Source: Arthrobacter sp. OAP107 (GTDB taxonomy: Bacteria; Actinomycetota; Actinomycetes; Actinomycetales; Micrococcaceae). Taken from it: a stretch of 64,000 nucleotides of DNA. The position numbers were made by a program, and so were the translations under genes. The DNA lies in the NCBI RefSeq assembly GCF_040546765.1, contig NZ_JBEPOK010000001.1, forward strand, positions 1,984,001-2,048,000, written 5' to 3'. Each line of letters starts with the position of its first letter. Positions within the stretch are counted from its first letter, which is position 1. Positions 42,578 through 51,415 of the stretch are shown here, piece by piece. A model generated the notes under the pieces. That model searched no databases. It worked only from the letters and a program-made list of their open reading frames with translations, and was not told the DNA's origin.

Positions 42578-42964
42578 TTAGTCCTGGCCCTTGGGCCGTG
42601 ACTTCGGGAGGTGCCCCTGCCGCCCGGCTTCACGCACCAGCAGCCGAATGTTCGCGTACAGCACTGCCCTGACCGCATCGGGCTCGAGCCGCTGCCCGCG
42701 CCGGATGCGTGATTCCAGTTCCTTGCAGCAGCGCTCGAGACGCAGGGCACCGGCCATGGCGGAAGTCGCCTTCAGGCTGACGACGGCGTCCGCCGCCATC
42801 CGCGGGTCACCGCCGGCCAGGGCGCGAAGGATCTTCGACGCCCGGTCGGGCAACATCTGAAGGTAGTCATCGATGAAGGCCTCTGCGAAGGCAGGCCCCA
42901 CCTCGGTGGCAAGGGTCTGCAGCGGTCCGGCGTCAAGGACGGGGATGTCCTCTGCGCCATTCAT
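42578..42964 (-). CDS. HPt-like domain protein lacking the phosphorylated His
   Basis: 128 aa. A helical bundle like histidine phosphotransfer domains (FAEAFIDDYLQMLPDRASKI, then LRLERCCKELESRIRR). The active-site helix reads AVVSLKATSAMAGALRL where active HPt domains have AxHxLKGxSxxxGA, so the His is replaced by Val. It may be a phosphorelay inhibitor or structural relic. No sensor kinase or receiver is adjacent. The start at 42964 has only a weak ribosome-binding site. Confidence 0.72.
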   Translation of the reverse strand: MNGAEDIPVLDAGPLQTLATEVGPAFAEAFIDDYLQMLPDRASKILRALAGGDPRMAADAVVSLKATSAMAGALRLERCCKELESRIRRGQRLEPDAVRAVLYANIRLLVREAGRQGHLPKSRPKGQD

Positions 42965-43112
42965 CGTGCACCGCCTGCTGCTGTCCCCTGCATGTCCTGC
43001 CCATCGGTCCGTGCCGCGACCCCTGCTGCGCGGCTTACCGGACACTGTCCCGCGGGGACCTCAAGACGGGAGAAACATTTGCCGATGTTCGGATCAAGAA
43101 TGCGGGAGGCCG

Positions 43113-44237
43113 CTAGGACCGTTCGAGCAGCACCATGACCTCGTAGTGCGTGGTCTGCGGGAACATGTCCAGCACCCGTGCCCGCCGGGCGGTGAACGAG
43201 GGGAGCGCCGCCAGGTCACGGGCCAGTGACTGCGCATTGCAGCTGGAGTACACCACGTGCTGCACGGAGGACGCTTCCAGCCAGCCGCACAGTTCCTTGC
43301 CGATGCCGCGCCGTGGCGGATTGACGATAACCAGCTCGGGCGCCCGGTCCGCGGCGACGGCAAAGGCAGTGGCATCGCCCGCCTCAAAATGCATCCGCTG
43401 CAGGCCTGCCTCGTCGCTGCTGAGCCTGGCCGAAACGATGGCTTCGCGGCTGGTTTCAATGCCGGTGACATCGCGGGACGGATCGGCGCAGTGCAGGGCA
43501 AAACCGCCGACGCCGCAGTACAGGTCCCAGACAGACGCCGGAGCCAGTTCGTTGACCCACTCCCGCCCCTGCCGGTACAGGGCCGCTGCCATGTCGCTGT
43601 TCGTCTGGAAGAAGCTCTGCGGCCGGAGGTGGAGGTCGAGCTCATTGACCCGCATCCGCAGCGTGGACTGTCCGGTGAGCAGAATTTCGCGGTCGCCTTC
43701 CAGAACTGCCTTGTGTTCCGGGTGCAGATTAACTGAGACAACCTTCACCTGCGGCAGGGTGCCCAGGAGCGCGGGAAGGTGCTCGCGGATGCGCGGCACC
43801 AGCTTTTCCGAACGCAGGACCAGACGGAGCATGATCTCGCCATCGGGGGATTCCGTGATGATCAGGTGCTTGAGCTCGCCGCTACGCCGCGGAACATCGT
43901 AGGGCGTCAGGCGGGCCCGGCTGATGAAGGCCGCCAGGACAGGGAAGCACGCGAGGAGGCCAGGGGAGCAGACGCCGCATTCGCGCAGGTCAACGCCGCG
44001 GCCCTCGGCGTCAAGAATCCCGATGGTGGGTTTCTTCGCCGTTCCGCCCACCACCATTTTGGCCTTGTTGCGGAATCCGGACTCGCGGCTCGCCGCAGGC
44101 GGCAGCCACTCTACCGACGCATGGTCGGAGAGCAGTGTCTGGCAGTGGAGCTGCTTGCCGGCCAACTGCTCGTGGTAGGGCCTGCCCATGTGGGTGCAGG
44201 AGAGGCAGCGCGCGGCATCAAAGTAGGAACATTGCAT
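43113..44237 (-). CDS. rlmC: 23S rRNA (uracil-747-C5)-methyltransferase
   Basis: 374 aa, close to RlmC length. It is a TrmA/RumB-type m5U methyltransferase. Cys ligands of the [4Fe-4S] cluster occur in CSYFDAARCLSC and later ECGVC. Catalytic domain: FFQTNSDMAAALY, DLYCGVGGFALHCA (SAM), VIVNPPRRGIG, and the nucleophile in YSSCNAQSLARDL. There is no TRAM domain, which favours RlmC over RlmD. Confidence 0.93.
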   Translation of the reverse strand: MQCSYFDAARCLSCTHMGRPYHEQLAGKQLHCQTLLSDHASVEWLPPAASRESGFRNKAKMVVGGTAKKPTIGILDAEGRGVDLRECGVCSPGLLACFPVLAAFISRARLTPYDVPRRSGELKHLIITESPDGEIMLRLVLRSEKLVPRIREHLPALLGTLPQVKVVSVNLHPEHKAVLEGDREILLTGQSTLRMRVNELDLHLRPQSFFQTNSDMAAALYRQGREWVNELAPASVWDLYCGVGGFALHCADPSRDVTGIETSREAIVSARLSSDEAGLQRMHFEAGDATAFAVAADRAPELVIVNPPRRGIGKELCGWLEASSVQHVVYSSCNAQSLARDLAALPSFTARRARVLDMFPQTTHYEVMVLLERS

Positions 44238-44281
44238 GTCTGGTTAATTCTACTTTTTCTGCGGGCTTCTTCCGGTCCCCG

Positions 44282-45175
44282 TCAGGAGGGCGGCCGCTGC
44301 CGCTTGGGAAGGCTGATCCGGTCCAGGTCATTGGCAGGTACGACGGCGGTGCCTCCTGAGCGGGCCCGTGCCTGCTGGGCCAGGATATCCACTTCCCCGT
44401 ACCGGGACGAAAAGTGGGTGAGGATGAGGGTCCCGGCGCCGCCGTTGGCGGCCAGGGCCCCGGCCTGCCCGGCCGTGAGGTGCGCGTACTGTGCCGCCAA
44501 CGACGCGTCGTCGTCGCTGAAGGTGCATTCGGTGACGAGGAGGTCCACGCCGTCGGCCAGCCCTTCGGCTCCCTCGCACGGTGCCGTGTCCATGATGAAG
44601 GCGAAGCCCTGTCCCGGGCGGGGAATGCTGACGTCCTCAAGTCGCACACCGCGCAAGACGCCCTCTCGCTGCAGAAGACCCGCGTCCGGGCCCGTAATGC
44701 CCGCCGCCGCCAGCCGCTCCGGCAGCATCGTGCGGCCATCCGGCTCGGTCAGCCGGTAGCCGTAGGTCTCGATCCGGTGGCGGAGGGGCCGCACCTCGAG
44801 CCCCGGGGCGATTTCCCCGGCATCGGAGTGGGGCCGCAGGCGAAGGTCGATGCCGGGCGAGGCCACGGAGACGAGCGCCCGGACAACATCTTCTCCGGAC
44901 GCGGGATAGTGCAGGTATACCGGGTGCTTCACGCCGTCCAGGGCCATGCGGGACAGCACGCCCGGAAGCCCGTAGCAATGGTCACCGTGGACATGGGTCA
45001 GGCAGATGCGGGTGATTTGGCTGGCGGAGACACCGGCATGGATCATCTGCCGCTGGGTGCCTTCGCCGGGGTCGAAGAGTAGTCCCTCGCCGTCCCACCG
45101 CAGCAGGTAGCCGTTGTGGTTGCGCGTCCGCGTCGGGACCTGCGATGCGGTGCCAAGGACGACGAGTTCGCGCAT
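44282..45175 (-). CDS. rnz: Ribonuclease Z
   Basis: 297 aa metallo-beta-lactamase-fold endonuclease that removes tRNA 3' trailers. LVVLGTASQVPTRTRNHNGY at the N-terminus, LTHVHGDHCYGLPG (zinc HxHxDH), FIMDTAPC and ILTHFSSRYG near the C-terminus are the RNase Z set. The tRNAs in this window lack encoded CCA, consistent with a need for RNase Z processing. Start at ATG 45175. Confidence 0.93.
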   Translation of the reverse strand: MRELVVLGTASQVPTRTRNHNGYLLRWDGEGLLFDPGEGTQRQMIHAGVSASQITRICLTHVHGDHCYGLPGVLSRMALDGVKHPVYLHYPASGEDVVRALVSVASPGIDLRLRPHSDAGEIAPGLEVRPLRHRIETYGYRLTEPDGRTMLPERLAAAGITGPDAGLLQREGVLRGVRLEDVSIPRPGQGFAFIMDTAPCEGAEGLADGVDLLVTECTFSDDDASLAAQYAHLTAGQAGALAANGGAGTLILTHFSSRYGEVDILAQQARARSGGTAVVPANDLDRISLPKRQRPPS

Positions 45176-45271
45176 GGCACCGAGTGTCTCACAGGCCCGG
45201 CAGCAGGCGGGCAGATGACGCCGCGGATGCCCCAACGGCGGCGCTCGCAGGCATCTTCCAGTACACGGGCG

Positions 45272-46969
45272 TCAAATGGAACCCGGCAGCGTGGGATTTC
45301 CTATGGACTTGCCTGGCAGGGGTGGTGCGGTGGAGTGGTAGGTGTGGCCGGTGGGGGTGGTGATTTCGATGGTGTGTCTCGGTCCCGGCCGGGGTTTTAC
45401 TTTCCAGCCGGGGAGTTCTTTGGTGTGGTTGCAGGCTTCGCAGAGCCCCGCGCCGTTGCTCAACGAGGTGTCGCCGCTATCGTGCCAGGGGATGATGTGG
45501 TCGTGGTGGCGGATCGGGGCATCGCAGTAGGGGGTGCGGCAGGTGTCGTCGCGGATGTGGATGAAGCGGCGCAGCGGTGCCGGGAACAGCCGCCGCTTGG
45601 AGTCCATGGCGACGAGGTCGCCGGTTCCGGGGGCGGTGTAGAGGCGCCGGAGCCAGATCTTGAGTTCTGTCAGGCTGGTTGGATCGACCGCAGCCGCATC
45701 GCGCGCCGCGGGCTGGACCCGGCCCGGCTCTCCCTGTCCCTGCCCCTGTCGCTGTCCCTGTCCCTGTCCTTGCGTGATGAGTTCCCGGGCCCAGGCGCCG
45801 GGGATGATGCCGTAGCCCGGGAGGCGGGCGGGTTCGGTGTCGCCTTGGAGGAGGGTGCGGTCGGTCATGACGAGGTTCAGTTCGATGCCGGTGATGCCGC
45901 CGGGGGTGCCGGTGGTGGATTCGACCAGGGTGTCGGCCATGGCCTGGTCGCGGGAGCGGGGGTCGCCGGCGGCGTGGAGGGTGTCGGCGTTCCGGGTCAG
46001 TGCGGCGAGAACTGCGACGCCTTCGTGGACGGGCAGCAGTGCTGTCAGGTAGGTCATGCAGTCCGGTGCCGGGCGCAGGCTCACCCTGCGTTCCGAGGCG
46101 GCGTGGCGGGCGCGCTGGGTGACGGACCGGGGGTCGCGGCGGATCGCGGCGGCCTTTACGGCGGCGATGACGGCCCGGGTTCCGGCGCCGTTGAAGGTTC
46201 CGGTGTCGGCGGCGAGTTCCTCATCCACGGCGGCCCGGTCGGACGGACTCAGGCAGGCTGTTTCCTTCACGAGGTGCATGGCGCGTTCTTCGTTGAGCTG
46301 GCCGGTGTCCAGTGCGGCCAGGCTGTGCGGCATCTCGGTGACCAGGGCCTTGGACATGCCGAGCAGCCGGTGCCCGCGGTTTGGGGATTCACCGCGGGCC
46401 AGCGCGATCTGCTCGGCCGCGCCCAGATCCCGGTCTCTGGCGCGGTCCTTGCCCAGGTCTTTGGCGGCCAGGGGCGGCCGGTCGGTGGGTTCCTGCCGGA
46501 GCCGGGCCTCGAAGGCCACCGAAAGCCGCGCCTGTTGCCCGGCGGCCCAGCACTTGACGTTCTCGTACCCGCGGACCTGATCGATCAGCCCGGCACTGTC
46601 AGCCGTGAGATCAGCTGCCGGGAGAAAACACCCGGGCGTAGTTCCACGGTCATGGACGCCGCCGTCATCAAAAGGCCCGTCATCAAAGGGGTCCCCATCG
46701 AAAGAACGGTCCGCAAACAGGACCTCGGGAAACGGGTCCTCCGGCAACGACACCGGATACACGGCGTCGAGATCGTCGTCGTACGGCAGCCCGTAGTACG
46801 GATCGGTGTCGAGAACCGCGGCGTCAGGGTCGTGGAAAAAACCGTCAGGAACCACGGCACCATGCAGCGCGTCGCCGTGCGGCGCCCCCGCTGTCACTGC
46901 CGAACTCCCGAAGCCGTCCATGGACACAGTCTGCCAAGGGGGTCCGACAATAAAGGGCCGATCCGGCAC
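45272..46969 (-). CDS. DUF222 / HNH endonuclease (13E12-type) protein
   Basis: 565 aa, or 549 aa if the ATG at 46921 is used. The N-terminus is rich in Asp/Pro/Gly (DPFDDGPFDDGG). Residues about 120-390 match DUF222. A Gly/Gln repeat tract follows. The C-terminal HNH domain is complete: CRTPYCDAPIRHHDHIIPWH and GAGLCEACNHTKE. Such proteins occur in many copies in Micrococcales and Mycobacterium and have been linked to mobile elements. Neither start has a good ribosome-binding site. Confidence 0.88.
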   Translation of the reverse strand: MPDRPFIVGPPWQTVSMDGFGSSAVTAGAPHGDALHGAVVPDGFFHDPDAAVLDTDPYYGLPYDDDLDAVYPVSLPEDPFPEVLFADRSFDGDPFDDGPFDDGGVHDRGTTPGCFLPAADLTADSAGLIDQVRGYENVKCWAAGQQARLSVAFEARLRQEPTDRPPLAAKDLGKDRARDRDLGAAEQIALARGESPNRGHRLLGMSKALVTEMPHSLAALDTGQLNEERAMHLVKETACLSPSDRAAVDEELAADTGTFNGAGTRAVIAAVKAAAIRRDPRSVTQRARHAASERRVSLRPAPDCMTYLTALLPVHEGVAVLAALTRNADTLHAAGDPRSRDQAMADTLVESTTGTPGGITGIELNLVMTDRTLLQGDTEPARLPGYGIIPGAWARELITQGQGQGQRQGQGQGEPGRVQPAARDAAAVDPTSLTELKIWLRRLYTAPGTGDLVAMDSKRRLFPAPLRRFIHIRDDTCRTPYCDAPIRHHDHIIPWHDSGDTSLSNGAGLCEACNHTKELPGWKVKPRPGPRHTIEITTPTGHTYHSTAPPLPGKSIGNPTLPGSI

Positions 46970-47037
46970 CTGATTTGGGCGGATTCAAAAAATCTTCCTG
47001 AATCCGCTGGGGCATTCAGGAATGGGGCATTAAACAG

Positions 47038-47072
47038 CCAAGGGTGCCCGCGCTCAAAGCGGGCACCCTTGG
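47038..47072 (-). terminator. Terminator of the GH16 gene
   Basis: A perfect 14-bp stem (47038-47051 with 47059-47072) with a 7-nt loop. On the minus strand it is followed by CTGTTTAA. It lies 16 bp beyond the GH16 stop. Confidence 0.8.
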
Positions 47073-47087
47073 TGACAGGTGGGCTGT

Positions 47088-48251
47088 TTACTTGTAGACG
47101 CGCACCCAGTCGACCTGCATCTGGGAAGGCGTGAGGCTGGAACCGTCCGGGAACCAGTCGAGCTGCAGCGTCTGGTGCATGGTACCGGAGGGCTGGTGGG
47201 CCGGGTTGGTGTCGGTGAACGTCTTCACGCCGTCGATGTAACCGGTGATGCCCGTGGGGGTCCACTCCACCGCGTAGTTGTGCCACTGGGTAGTGTCAAC
47301 GGCCTTCGTGGCGTAGGTCTGCTTGCTGGAGCCGCTGCAGGCGTAGTGCAGGAAGAACTTCACCAGTGCCGTTTCGGAGGTGCTCTCGGCGTAGTCGATC
47401 TCGGCGCAGGTCGAGGACTTGGTGTCGGGCCACAGGATGAGGACAGGATGGTATTCCGGATCACGCTGGTTCGTCTTCATGCGGGTTTCCCAGCGGCCAT
47501 ACTTCTGCTTCGCGAACTTTGCAGACATGCCGCCTGTGGTTCCCGCAGAGTCACCGCTGACGGTTGCCACGCCGTTGGCCACTGACCACGCCTTGGGACT
47601 GCGCAGGCCATTGCCTGCATGGCCGGAGCTGTTGTAGACGCTCCACTTTGTGCCGTCCGGAGCGCCCGTGTAGTTGAACTCGTCACCGGTGACGACCGAA
47701 CCCCAACCGAGAGTGGTTGCGGCCTGGGTGCCGCTTCCCGTCGTGGACGCTGCCGGAGCGGCGGCGGCCGGAGCGGCAGCGGCCGGAGCGGGCGCGGTCT
47801 TGGCGGGAACCGCCGCTGCCTTCGGCGCCGCGGCCCCGGCGGCAGGGGCGGGAGCGGCAGCAACAGGGGCGACGACGTCGGTCGCGGCCTTCGCCGGAGC
47901 GGCGGCTTGAGCAGCGGTCTCCGTCAATGCAGCAGCTTTGGCAGCCGCAGCTTTCGCTGCTGCCGTCTTGGCAGCTGCGGCTTTTGCCGTAGCAGCTTTC
48001 GCAGCAGCGGCCTTCTTGGCTGCGGCAGCCTTCGCTGCCGCAGCTTTGGTGGCGCTCGACGCCGAGACGGCCGATGCCCTCTTCGCGGCTGTGGAGCCCG
48101 GGGACGATGCGACGGCGGCCTGGCTGGTGGCGGGCGATCCGGCTGCGGCAGCAGTATGTTCGGCGGCCTGCTCCGCGGAGGGAGTGAGACCGCAGCCGGT
48201 CAGCGAAAGCGCGCCGATGCTAATGGCAATGGCTATGTTCTTCTTAAGCAA
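47088..48251 (-). CDS. Glycoside hydrolase family 16 lipoprotein
   Basis: 387 aa. The TTG start at 48251 is preceded by GGAGGGGT. A signal peptide with lipobox LTGC (IAIAISIGALSLTGC) is followed by a roughly 140-residue Ala/Lys/Pro spacer made of AAAKA-like units, then a GH16 domain (about 215 residues) starting VTGDEFNYTGAPDGTKW. The catalytic motif is EIDYAE (Glu-x-Asp-x-x-Glu), intact; YGRWETRMKTN and WHNYAVEWTPTGITGYIDG support the fold. Likely a surface endo-beta-glucanase or related polysaccharide hydrolase. Confidence 0.92.
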   Translation of the reverse strand: MLKKNIAIAISIGALSLTGCGLTPSAEQAAEHTAAAAGSPATSQAAVASSPGSTAAKRASAVSASSATKAAAAKAAAAKKAAAAKAATAKAAAAKTAAAKAAAAKAAALTETAAQAAAPAKAATDVVAPVAAAPAPAAGAAAPKAAAVPAKTAPAPAAAAPAAAAPAASTTGSGTQAATTLGWGSVVTGDEFNYTGAPDGTKWSVYNSSGHAGNGLRSPKAWSVANGVATVSGDSAGTTGGMSAKFAKQKYGRWETRMKTNQRDPEYHPVLILWPDTKSSTCAEIDYAESTSETALVKFFLHYACSGSSKQTYATKAVDTTQWHNYAVEWTPTGITGYIDGVKTFTDTNPAHQPSGTMHQTLQLDWFPDGSSLTPSQMQVDWVRVYK

Positions 48252-48658
48252 AAGACCCCTCCGGGCAAACGGCTGCCGCGCAGAAGGCAGCCACAATCTA
48301 GGTGGAAAAAGAACAGCACGAAGCGATTCTGGGCCCCGGTCGTCGGGGCCGGAGCGGCCTGACTGCCGCCCTGCGCATCCGGAGCCCAGCGCTGGCCTCC
48401 GGGACCCCCAGCGGGGCCGTCCCATGGGAACAGGCGTCAACGTTACTTGACCGTTACCAACGCCCGCAAAGCGTCACGGAGACCGCGGGCGGGCCGTGCG
48501 GTGGTTTCCCTTGACTGACCTGCGGGAACACTTTTATGACGCAGGCCGGAAACAGGGTCCACTGCCGTCCACAAAAGGGGTCGCCCCGCCGTCGAACATG
48601 AGGACCCGCATCAGGTGCGGAGTTGGACTGCCCGGTGCCTGGCCGAAAGAATGGGCGG
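48252..48658. promoter_or_regulatory. Divergent intergenic region with GTAAC direct repeat
   Basis: 407 bases without a gene between the GH16 (minus) and AlkD-like (plus) genes. On the minus strand GTAAC-N6-GTAAC (48442-48446 and 48453-48457 on the plus strand as GTTAC) forms an 11-bp-period direct repeat about 190 bp upstream of the GH16 start. This resembles sites described for the actinobacterial cell-envelope regulator MtrA, but one site is weak evidence. Confidence 0.4.
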
Positions 48659-49315
48659 GTGAGTGCTGCCGGCGAATTTGTGGACGACACCCTGCAGCGC
48701 GAGGCGTCGTGGTACCGGGCCGAGGACATGCGTCACCGGTTCGGCAGTGCGATGCGGTACTACGGGGCGTCGGTGGGGGCGGTGCGCGGAACGGTCCGTG
48801 ACGCCCTTCGCCGTCATGCCGCACTGGCGCACGATGATGTCACCGCCCTGAGTTCCGAGCTGTGGGAGGTGCCTGTTTATGAGCGGCGCCTGGCCGCCGT
48901 CGTCCTCCTGCAGTCCAAGGTGGAGCTGCTGACCAACTCCGACCTGACGCGCATTGAGGGCTTTGTGCGGGACGCTCACATGCCGACGCTGGTCGACCCG
49001 CTCGCCGTCGATGTGGTTGGCCCGCTGGTGGAGGGGCTCGAGGGGCAGCAGCGTGGGCGTGCGGATGCGGTGCTGGACCGGTGGGCGGGGGACCCGGACG
49101 TCTGGCTCCGCCGCGCGTCGCTGATGGCGCCCCTGCGGGCACTCAGAGCGGGTGGCGGTGACTGGGACGGTTTCGTGCGGCGCGCCAAAATCGCAGCTGA
49201 CGCACCAACTGCAACGACGACGGCGGGCAGCCGCCCTGATCGGGAGGGCGTTGAAGCCGTACTGGATGCCGTGGCGGAGCGAAGGCCCGAGCTCCGGCTC
49301 GCCTTCCGCCATTGA
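48659..49315 (+). CDS. DNA alkylation repair protein (AlkD-like)
   Basis: 218 aa, HEAT-repeat DNA glycosylase fold: MRHRFGSAMRYYGASVGAVR, LWEVPVYERRLAAVVLLQSK, VDVVGPLVEGL and RWAGDPDVWLRRASL, which carries the conserved Trp-Arg-Arg pattern of the AlkD helical groove. The last 40 residues are diverged and short for the family. GTG 48659 is chosen for a compact N-terminus; TTG 48623 and GTG 48635 are in frame. Would excise alkylated purines if active. Confidence 0.8.
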   Translation: MSAAGEFVDDTLQREASWYRAEDMRHRFGSAMRYYGASVGAVRGTVRDALRRHAALAHDDVTALSSELWEVPVYERRLAAVVLLQSKVELLTNSDLTRIEGFVRDAHMPTLVDPLAVDVVGPLVEGLEGQQRGRADAVLDRWAGDPDVWLRRASLMAPLRALRAGGGDWDGFVRRAKIAADAPTATTTAGSRPDREGVEAVLDAVAERRPELRLAFRH

Positions 49316-49343
49316 CCCGCGGATCCGGGGCGCTGCTGGGGTA

Positions 49344-50714
49344 CTAGGCGGAAGCCGGTGCGGGCTGCAGTTCCTCCGCCGCCTCGGGGGAAACGTCGCC
49401 CTCCGTGGCGGGACCGGCAGGCGTGTCCGCCGGGTGGACGGACGGAACGGCGGCGAAGTGCTGGCGGAGCGGGTGGAACTGGCTATGCCCCATGCTGCCG
49501 AATTCGTAGGCGCTCTCGGCGTGCTCGGACCGGTCGACGCCGGCCACCTCGGCCTCATGGCTGACCCGGAAGCCGATGGTCTTGTGAATCGCAAGGCCGA
49601 TGATAGCGGTTACCAGTCCGGAGAGTGCGAGCGTGATGAGGACGGCCACCGTCTGGGCGATGAGCTGCTGGACGCCGCCACCGTAGAAGAGCCCGCCGCC
49701 TTCGCCGTTGACGGGGAGGGCGATGAAGCCGAGGGCGAGGGTGCCCACCAGGCCGGAGCCCAGGTGCACGCCGACAACGTCCAGGGAGTCGTCGTAGCCG
49801 TACTTGAACTTCAGCTCGACGAAGAGCGCTGAGGCTACGCCGGACACCAGGCCCAGGCCGATGGCGGCCACTGGGCTGATGTTGGCGCACGAAGGCGTGA
49901 TGGCCACCAGCCCGGCGACGGCACCGGATGCTGCGCCCAGGGAGGTGGGGTGGCCGTGGCGCACCTTTTCGGTGAGGAGCCAGCTGAGCATGGCGGCGCA
50001 CGGGGTAACGAGGGTGTTGACCCAGATCAGTCCGGCCTGTTCTACGGTGGTGGCGGCGCCGGCGTTGAAGCCGAACCATCCGAACCAGAGGAGCCCGGCG
50101 CCGAGCATGATGAACGGAACGTTGTGCGGGCGGTGTCCCGGGTCCTTGCCGAAACCGTGGCGCTTGCCGACGATCACGGCCAGTACCAGGGCGGCGATGC
50201 CGGAGCTGATTTCGACGACGGCGCCGCCGGCGAAGTCGATGACCTGGCCGAAGATGGCGGTGACCGCTCCACCCTGGCTCATGAGGCCGCCGCCCCAGAT
50301 CATGAATGCGAGCGGGCAGTAGACGGCAGTGATCCAGATCGGCACGAAAAGTACCCAGGCGGTGAACTTGGCGCGGTCGGCAATCGCACCGCTGATGAGG
50401 GCCACGGTGAGGATCGCAAACGTTCCGGCGAAGCCGGCCTTGATCAGGTCGGGGGTGCCCATGAGGCTGCTCAGGCCGAAGCTGGCGAACGGGTTGCCGA
50501 ACAGGCCCAGAACGCCTTCGCCGGTGCTCATGGAGTAGCCCCAGAGCACCCAGACGACGCCGACGATACCGGCGGACACGAAACTCATCATGATCATGTT
50601 GAGGGAGGCTTTGGCCCGTGTCATGCCGCCGTAGAAGAGCCCCAGTGCCGGGGTCATGAGCAGCACCAGTGCCGCCGACACCATCATCCAAACGTTCGCC
50701 GCAGTGATTTCCAC
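49344..50714 (-). CDS. amt: Ammonium transporter
   Basis: 456 aa, about 11 membrane helices, Amt/MEP family. Signatures: LFYGGMTRAKASLNMIMMSF, FAGGAVVEISSG, WFGWFGFNAGAA and DVVGVHLGSGLVGTLALG (pore His). The C-terminal about 60 residues are a Pro/Ala/Glu-rich cytoplasmic tail, longer than the usual regulatory tail. GTG start after GAAGGGAAAAC. No glnK or glnD follows; the gene ends 28 bp from the convergent AlkD-like gene. Two GlnR-like sites lie upstream. Confidence 0.95.
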   Translation of the reverse strand: MEITAANVWMMVSAALVLLMTPALGLFYGGMTRAKASLNMIMMSFVSAGIVGVVWVLWGYSMSTGEGVLGLFGNPFASFGLSSLMGTPDLIKAGFAGTFAILTVALISGAIADRAKFTAWVLFVPIWITAVYCPLAFMIWGGGLMSQGGAVTAIFGQVIDFAGGAVVEISSGIAALVLAVIVGKRHGFGKDPGHRPHNVPFIMLGAGLLWFGWFGFNAGAATTVEQAGLIWVNTLVTPCAAMLSWLLTEKVRHGHPTSLGAASGAVAGLVAITPSCANISPVAAIGLGLVSGVASALFVELKFKYGYDDSLDVVGVHLGSGLVGTLALGFIALPVNGEGGGLFYGGGVQQLIAQTVAVLITLALSGLVTAIIGLAIHKTIGFRVSHEAEVAGVDRSEHAESAYEFGSMGHSQFHPLRQHFAAVPSVHPADTPAGPATEGDVSPEAAEELQPAPASA

Positions 50715-51128
50715 GCGTTTTCCCTTCCCAGGAAACTCATCCTTTCCGCGGCCCGCTGATGCCGGTGCCACGCCCCTCATTGATATTCGGGGATTCATGT
50801 TTCGGTACTGGGCGTGGAAGGTTACACGGGCGTTTCGAAAATCGCGCCTACGTAAAGCCCGCGTGACTGCCATGTTTCGGGTTTGTTAACGGAGTCTGTT
50901 GGCCGGGGTGGTTTTCGACCGGCGCCGCCGTTGTTTTGCCGGGAACCCGGGGGCTCGTCGGTCAAAGGCCGTGAAAGGCGCCCCTGGAAGGCCGCGTTAC
51001 CAGCACATGAATGAAACATATCCACGGCCGGGGCGGTAGCGGGGCACAGGATGGTTTCCTGCCCGGCGCCGGATGGTTTCCTTGCCGGAGCTGTTGACCG
51101 TATCTGAGCGGGGCCGCCACCATGGGAT
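50715..51128. other. Intergenic region upstream of amt
   Basis: 414 bases, no gene seen. Contains the two GlnR-like sites (50821-50878) and, near 51129, the start of a gene without an evident ribosome-binding site. Confidence 0.5.
50821..50878 (-). promoter_or_regulatory. Two GlnR-like half-sites upstream of amt
   Basis: Read on the amt strand, GAAAC-N6-GTCAC (50863-50878) and GAAAC-N6-GTAAC (50821-50836) match the alternating gTnAC/GaAAc, 11-bp-period pattern of actinobacterial GlnR boxes. They lie about 107 bp upstream of the amt start. amt is a classical GlnR target under nitrogen limitation. Confidence 0.6.
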
Positions 51129-51407
51129 ATGACTGAATCTGCAGCTACCGGCGATGACTATTTCACTGAGAATCCGCACGCGGATGTTGCGGCGGAAGCC
51201 GCTGAAACCACGGCAGGGGCGGAGAACACCAGCCCCGGCACCGTCGAAGACATCGCCGAGGAGGTGCGCGACGAGATTCGGCTGGGCCATGTAGACGACG
51301 ATGTGAGCCACGTCCTCAAGGAACGTTTGGACGGCGCCGGCATCAGCATGCGGCCCGAGGACGTGGATGAACTCGCCGAGGACATAGAACGGGACGTGTC
51401 CAGCTAG
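51129..51407 (+). CDS. Small acidic protein, unknown function
   Basis: 92 aa with a very acidic composition. The N-terminus is disordered (AAEAAETTAGAENT), then two helices (VEDIAEEVRDEIRLGHV and MRPEDVDELAEDIERDV). No ribosome-binding site at proper spacing, possibly leaderless. It is 8 bp ahead of the DUF1810 gene, so probably cotranscribed. Confidence 0.75.
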   Translation: MTESAATGDDYFTENPHADVAAEAAETTAGAENTSPGTVEDIAEEVRDEIRLGHVDDDVSHVLKERLDGAGISMRPEDVDELAEDIERDVSS

Positions 51408-51415
51408 GGACTGCC

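Noticed and set aside
45116..47134. 672-codon plus-strand frame over the DUF222/HNH gene
   Set aside because: The minus strand carries a complete HNH domain. The plus frame is Gly/Val/Ala shadow sequence with no motif.
49152..49832. Frameshift in the AlkD-like gene, with the true C-terminus in another frame
   Set aside because: The alternative frame gives no AlkD-like sequence, while the existing C-terminus (EAVLDAVAERRPELRL) aligns loosely with the family's last helix. Diverged end rather than frameshift.
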